A stretch of 64,000 bases of DNA, taken from the NCBI RefSeq assembly GCF_000023585.1, contig NC_012914.1, positions 1,436,501 to 1,500,500 on the forward strand, in the 5' to 3' direction. The stretch comes from Paenibacillus sp. JDR-2. GTDB taxonomy: Bacteria > Bacillota > Bacilli > Paenibacillales > Paenibacillaceae. This document shows positions 60,403-64,000 of the stretch, piece after piece. Below the pieces are notes generated by a model that was not told the origin of the DNA, searched no databases, and was given only the letters and a program-made list of their open reading frames with translations. The translations under genes were made by a program, and so were the position numbers. Each line of letters begins with the position of its first letter. The stretch's first letter is position 1.

Positions 60403-61281
60403 ATGTCTTCATCTACTACTGAGTCGCGCAGCGGACGCGCGCGCATGCTGATCTCGTGCCCGGACAGACCGGGTATCGTGGCGGCGGTTTCGCATTTCTT
60501 GTACGAGCATGGTGCGAACATTGTACAATCGGACCAATACACGATGGATCCGGAAGGCGGCATGTTCTTTATCCGCTTTGAATTTGATTTGAATGATATG
60601 GACAAGGAGCTTCCGGTTCTTGTTGAAGATTTCGCCCGCGTGGCGGACCGCTTCGATATGAAATGGCATACGTTCCGCGCGAGCCGCAAGAAGCGTCTTG
60701 CGATCTTTGTTTCCAAAGAAGACCATTGCCTGATGGAGCTTCTGTGGCAGTGGAAAGCAGGCGATTTGGACGCGGATATTGCAATGGTTGTGAGCAATCA
60801 TCCGGATATGAAGGACATGGTCGAGTCGTTTGGCATTCCTTACCACCATATTCCGGTAACCGCGGATACCAAAGCGGAAGCGGAGCGCAAGCAGATGGAG
60901 ATTGTTGCGGACAAAGCCGATCTGATTGTTCTTGCCCGTTACATGCAGATCATCTCGCCGAAATTCATCGAGCAGTTCCCGAATCGCATTATCAATATCC
61001 ACCATTCCTTCCTTCCGGCCTTTGTTGGCGGCAAGCCTTATGCGCAAGCTTATAATCGCGGTGTTAAAATCATCGGCGCAACGGCACATTATGTAACGGA
61101 GGAACTTGATGGCGGTCCGATTATCGAACAAGACGTTCAGCGCGTCAGCCACCGCGACAATGTAGAGGAATTGAAACGAATCGGGCGTACAATCGAACGC
61201 GTCGTTCTCGCGCGTGCCGTGAAATGGCATACCGAGGACCGCATTATTGTACATCAGAACAAAACGGTCGTTTTCAATTAA
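60403..61281 (+). CDS. purU: Formyltetrahydrofolate deformylase
   Basis: Hydrolyses 10-formyl-THF to THF and formate, balancing one-carbon pools. The N-terminal ACT domain (ISCPDRPGIVAAVSHFLYEHGAN) is followed by a formyltransferase domain with NIHHSFLPAFVGGKPY and ATAHYVTEELDGGPIIEQ, which hold the catalytic Asn, His and Asp. The 292-residue length is normal. ATG at 60403 after GGAAGGAAG. Confidence 0.95.
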   Translation: MSSSTTESRSGRARMLISCPDRPGIVAAVSHFLYEHGANIVQSDQYTMDPEGGMFFIRFEFDLNDMDKELPVLVEDFARVADRFDMKWHTFRASRKKRLAIFVSKEDHCLMELLWQWKAGDLDADIAMVVSNHPDMKDMVESFGIPYHHIPVTADTKAEAERKQMEIVADKADLIVLARYMQIISPKFIEQFPNRIINIHHSFLPAFVGGKPYAQAYNRGVKIIGATAHYVTEELDGGPIIEQDVQRVSHRDNVEELKRIGRTIERVVLARAVKWHTEDRIIVHQNKTVVFN

Positions 61282-61437
61282 TCCAATAAATGCTCTAGCC
61301 TTTCTCCATTTTAAGGATGGCAAACGAGTTTTCGGAATGGTACAATATTCAAAGCCTTTGCGCTACAACTCGCGCTATATCCAGATATATAGAGAGAGAC
61401 AGAGCAATTTTAAACAGGAATTAGGAGGAAGTAAGAA

Positions 61438-63456
61438 ATGACAGTTACACAAAAATCGATTGAACAGCTGTCGATCGACACGATTCGTACGCTGGCAATC
61501 GACTCCATCGAGAAAGCAAATTCCGGACATCCAGGGATGCCAATGGGCGCAGCTCCAATGGGCTACCAACTGTTCGCGAAAAACATGACGCATAATCCGT
61601 CGAACCCGACTTGGATTAACCGCGACCGCTTCGTTCTGTCCGCAGGACACGGTTCGATGCTGCTTTACAGCTTGCTTCACCTGAGCGGTTACGATCTTCC
61701 TCTGGAAGAGCTGCAAAACTTCCGCCAATGGGGTTCCCTGACTCCGGGTCACCCGGAATTCGGCCACACGGCTGGCGTTGACGCAACAACCGGTCCGCTT
61801 GGACAGGGCGTTGCTATGGCTGTAGGCATGGCAATGGCAGAAGCTCATTTGGCAGCTACTTACAATAAAGAAGGCTATGATGTTGTTAATCACTTCACAT
61901 ACTCCATTTGCGGCGACGGCGACTTGATGGAAGGCATCTCCCATGAAGCGGCTTCCTTCGCAGGTCACTTGAAGCTTGGCAAATTGGTTGTTCTGTATGA
62001 TTCGAACGATATCTCCCTTGACGGAGCTCTTGACCTGTCGTACTCCGAAAGCGTTCAAAAACGTTTCGAAGGCTACGGCTGGCAAGTTCTTCGCGTTGAA
62101 GACGGCAACGACTTGAACGCTTTGACTAAAGCAATCGCTGAAGCGCAAGCGGAAACAGGCAAACCGACTTTGATCGAAGTTAAAACCGTTATCGGTTACG
62201 GCAGCCCTAACAAAGGCGGTAAAGGCGGACATGCTGGTCCTCACGGTTCCCCTCTGGGTGCTGACGAGACTAAGCTGACTAAACAATTCTACGGCTGGAA
62301 CGAAGAGGATAAATTCCATGTTCCGGACGAAGTTCGCGCGCACTTTGCTGAAGTGAAGCAGAACGGCGAGAAAGCAAACGCTGCTTGGAACGAGCAATTC
62401 GAAGCTTACAAAAAAGCATACCCAGAGCTTGCAGCTCAATTCGAGCTGGCTACTTCCGGTCAATTGCCTGAAGGCTGGGATAAAGACCTGCCTAAATACA
62501 CAACGGAAGACAAGCCGTTGTCGACTCGCGTAGCTTCGGGTAACGCTCTGAACGGTCTTGTTCACAACGTGCCTGCTCTGGCTGGCGGTTCCGCTGACCT
62601 TGAGAGCTCGACAATGACTCACCTGAAAGGTTTGGCACAATTCAAACCAGGCAGCTACGACGGCCGCAACATCTACTACGGTGTTCGCGAGTTCGGTATG
62701 GCTGCAGCTATGAACGGCATGAGCCTGCATGGCGGCATGAAAGTATTCGGCGGTACGTTCTTCGTATTTACCGACTACCTGCGTCCGGCAATCCGTCTGG
62801 CGGCTATCATGAAACAACCGGTTACTTACGTTCTGACGCATGACTCGATCGCCGTTGGCGAAGACGGTCCTACGCATGAACCAATCGAGCAACTGGCTTC
62901 GATCCGCATCATTCCCGACCTGACAGTTATTCGTCCTGCTGATGCTAACGAAACTTCCGCTGCTTGGGCTTATGCGGTTGAGAACCAAAGCAATCCGGTA
63001 GCGCTTGTTCTGACTCGTCAAAACCTGCCGATCCTGGAAGGCACTGTGTCCGGCTCCCGTGAGAACATCAAGCGTGGTGCTTATGTGGTATCCGATGCAG
63101 CAAACGGTGCTCCGCAAGCTCAAATTATCGCTACTGGCTCCGAGGTGCAACTGGCGGTTGCTGCTCAAAAAGCGCTTGCCGAAGAAGGCATTCAAGTTCG
63201 CGTAATCAGCATGCCAAGCTGGGATCTGTTCGACAAGCAAGATCAAGCGTACAAAGATTCCGTTATCCTCCCTGAAGTTAAAGCTCGCGTAGCTGTTGAG
63301 ATGGCTCATCCATTCGGTTGGGATCGTTTCGTTGGCGACAAAGGCGTGGTTATCGGCATCGACCGCTTTGGCGCATCCGCACCTGGCGACCGCGTGATCA
63401 AAGAATACGGCTTCACTGTTGAGAACGTAGTAAGCAATGTGAAATCGGTTCTGTAA
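61438..63456 (+). CDS. tkt: Transketolase
   Basis: A 672-residue thiamine-diphosphate enzyme of the pentose phosphate pathway. It has [13 protein letters not shown], the TPP motif [31 protein letters not shown] and the pyrimidine-domain segments [15 protein letters not shown] and [10 protein letters not shown]. Codon use differs from its neighbours (more CTT, GCT, GTT), as in a highly expressed gene. AGGAGGAAG precedes the ATG and TACAAT (61341-61346) is a likely -10. It works with the aldolase at 24.5 kb. Confidence 0.97.
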   Translation: MTVTQKSIEQLSIDTIRTLAIDSIEKANSGHPGMPMGAAPMGYQLFAKNMTHNPSNPTWINRDRFVLSAGHGSMLLYSLLHLSGYDLPLEELQNFRQWGSLTPGHPEFGHTAGVDATTGPLGQGVAMAVGMAMAEAHLAATYNKEGYDVVNHFTYSICGDGDLMEGISHEAASFAGHLKLGKLVVLYDSNDISLDGALDLSYSESVQKRFEGYGWQVLRVEDGNDLNALTKAIAEAQAETGKPTLIEVKTVIGYGSPNKGGKGGHAGPHGSPLGADETKLTKQFYGWNEEDKFHVPDEVRAHFAEVKQNGEKANAAWNEQFEAYKKAYPELAAQFELATSGQLPEGWDKDLPKYTTEDKPLSTRVASGNALNGLVHNVPALAGGSADLESSTMTHLKGLAQFKPGSYDGRNIYYGVREFGMAAAMNGMSLHGGMKVFGGTFFVFTDYLRPAIRLAAIMKQPVTYVLTHDSIAVGEDGPTHEPIEQLASIRIIPDLTVIRPADANETSAAWAYAVENQSNPVALVLTRQNLPILEGTVSGSRENIKRGAYVVSDAANGAPQAQIIATGSEVQLAVAAQKALAEEGIQVRVISMPSWDLFDKQDQAYKDSVILPEVKARVAVEMAHPFGWDRFVGDKGVVIGIDRFGASAPGDRVIKEYGFTVENVVSNVKSVL

Positions 63457-63494
63457 TTTAATAAGCTATTTGGCGTAGAGGAGCTAACCATACA

Positions 63495-63812
63495 ATGTCG
63501 CAATTTGAAAACGTAACGGTTGTCAAAGAAGCTAATGTTTACTTTGACGGTAAAGTAACTAGCCGCGCTGTTCTGTTCGCAGACGGCACGAAAAAAACGC
63601 TTGGCATTATGCTTCCTGGCGACTACGAGTTCGGCACGGACTGCATTGAGATTATGGAAATTTTGGCTGGCGACCTGAAGGTGCTGCTCCCTGGCGAAAC
63701 AGAGTGGGTACACATCCAAGGCAAAGGTGAGTTCACCGTTCCGGCCAACACGAAGTTCAAGCTTCAAGTAGCGGCTGTATCTGACTACTGCTGCTCTTAC
63801 ATCTACGAATAG
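63495..63812 (+). CDS. ppnP: Pyrimidine/purine nucleoside phosphorylase (PpnP)
   Basis: A 105-residue cupin-type phosphorylase of the DUF1255/YaiE family. Motifs are [51 protein letters not shown] and [13 protein letters not shown]. It cleaves several nucleosides with phosphate. ATG at 63495 follows GAGGAGC. It shares the highly-expressed codon style of tkt and is followed by a strong terminator. Confidence 0.92.
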   Translation: MSQFENVTVVKEANVYFDGKVTSRAVLFADGTKKTLGIMLPGDYEFGTDCIEIMEILAGDLKVLLPGETEWVHIQGKGEFTVPANTKFKLQVAAVSDYCCSYIYE

Positions 63813-63821
63813 CATTTAATG

Positions 63822-63866
63822 AAAAAGGGGCCGTCCCATCGTTTTGACGATGGGACGGCCCTTTTT
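63822..63866 (+). terminator. Terminator after ppnP
   Basis: Long perfect stem AAAAAGGGGCCGTCCCATCG/CGATGGGACGGCCCTTTTT with a short loop. Confidence 0.92.
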
Positions 63867-63889
63867 ATTCGGTTAAACAGCAAAGTACG

Positions 63890-64000
63890 CATTCGAATGT
63901 TCTTCCGATCGCCATTGCTCTGGGATTCCTTGAATTAATATAGAGTAGTTGGAATCCCAGAACAAAAGCGAGCACTAACGTTTCTCCAGAATCATTCGAA
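63890..64000. repeat. Palindromic MITE-like element (copy B), reaches the window edge
   Basis: Ends TTCGAATG (63892-63899) and CATTCGAA (63993-64000) are inverted repeats; an inner hairpin CTGGGATTCC (63920-63929) with GGAATCCCAG (63951-63960) is perfect. CTTCCGATCGCCATTGCTCT at 63902-63921 matches copy A (7297-7316) at 17 of 20, and GCGAGCACT at 63968-63976 matches 7363-7371. Non-coding. The right end may extend past base 64000. Confidence 0.6.

Noticed and set aside
59366..63309. Long minus-strand frames opposite nfo, purU and tkt
   Set aside because: They lack ribosome sites and are antisense to clear housekeeping genes with strong codon bias.

Overview
The window looks like chromosome of a spore-forming Paenibacillus-type member of the Bacillales. 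Reasons: sporulation genes (yunB, a lytH-type M23 peptidase, ylbJ), a Bacillus-like gene order (yunB-lytH-lipA-yutD and ccpN-yqfL), strong GGAGG ribosome sites with many TTG/GTG starts, roughly half G+C, and exopolysaccharide and Tad gene families of the kind found in Paenibacillaceae. No rRNA, tRNA, IS element, prophage or CRISPR array was recognised.

Layout. 1-9.6 kb: the 5' part of manA (cut by the left edge) divergent from a LacI-type regulator; a DUF2500 protein; a TetR regulator and a YhgE/Pip membrane protein that share a near-identical 23-bp operator; an LtaS-like sulfatase; a repeat-rich gap (7.26-8.44 kb) with a palindromic element and a 62-bp-period array; a nucleoside deaminase. 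9.7-19.9 kb: yunB, lytH, lipA, yutD, nadK, ylbJ, a 30-aa membrane peptide, a truncated haemoglobin, DUF2225, YycC and PepF genes. 19.9-25.2 kb: a DUF559-like nuclease with a winged helix, a second 62-bp-period array, then a gluconeogenesis and pentose set (ccpN, yqfL, glpX, ndk, fsa-type aldolase).

25.2-41.6 kb is an exopolysaccharide locus in two transcription units, each opening with a Wzz-type chain-length gene behind the same promoter/operator design. The first unit makes nucleotide sugars and primes the lipid carrier (galU, sugar-phosphate transferase, manC); a tailspike-like beta-helix protein follows. The second has a second Wzz, the only tyrosine kinase, a GT2, a Wzy-like polymerase, Wzx and four GT4 enzymes. 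41.6-46.6 kb is a peptide (RiPP) cluster of the paeninodin lasso type: HprK-like kinase, PqqD-like B1, B2 protease, nucleotidyltransferase and ABC exporter, with a 37-aa precursor gene facing them on the minus strand. No asparagine-synthetase-like lasso cyclase is present, and the precursor has no acidic residue at the expected ring position.

46.7-57.06 kb is a complete Tad/Flp pilus operon (tadZ, tadA, tadB, tadC, flp, TadE/TadG-like genes, prepilin peptidase, FHA protein) behind a promoter followed at once by a terminator-like hairpin. 57.1-64 kb holds housekeeping genes (TIGR01777 epimerase, lipoprotein, DUF2621, endonuclease IV, purU, tkt, ppnP) and ends in another palindromic element.

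The main unexpected signals are: (1) the cyclase-less lasso-like RiPP cluster; (2) a palindrome GATAC-N5-GTATC at both wzz promoters, the RiPP operon promoter and the RiPP precursor promoter, which implies one shared regulator for polysaccharide and peptide; (3) two non-coding arrays 13 kb apart, both with a 62-bp period and a related 20-bp core, one with pairing-preserving changes in a hairpin. All calls come from reading the sequence; no database search was run.
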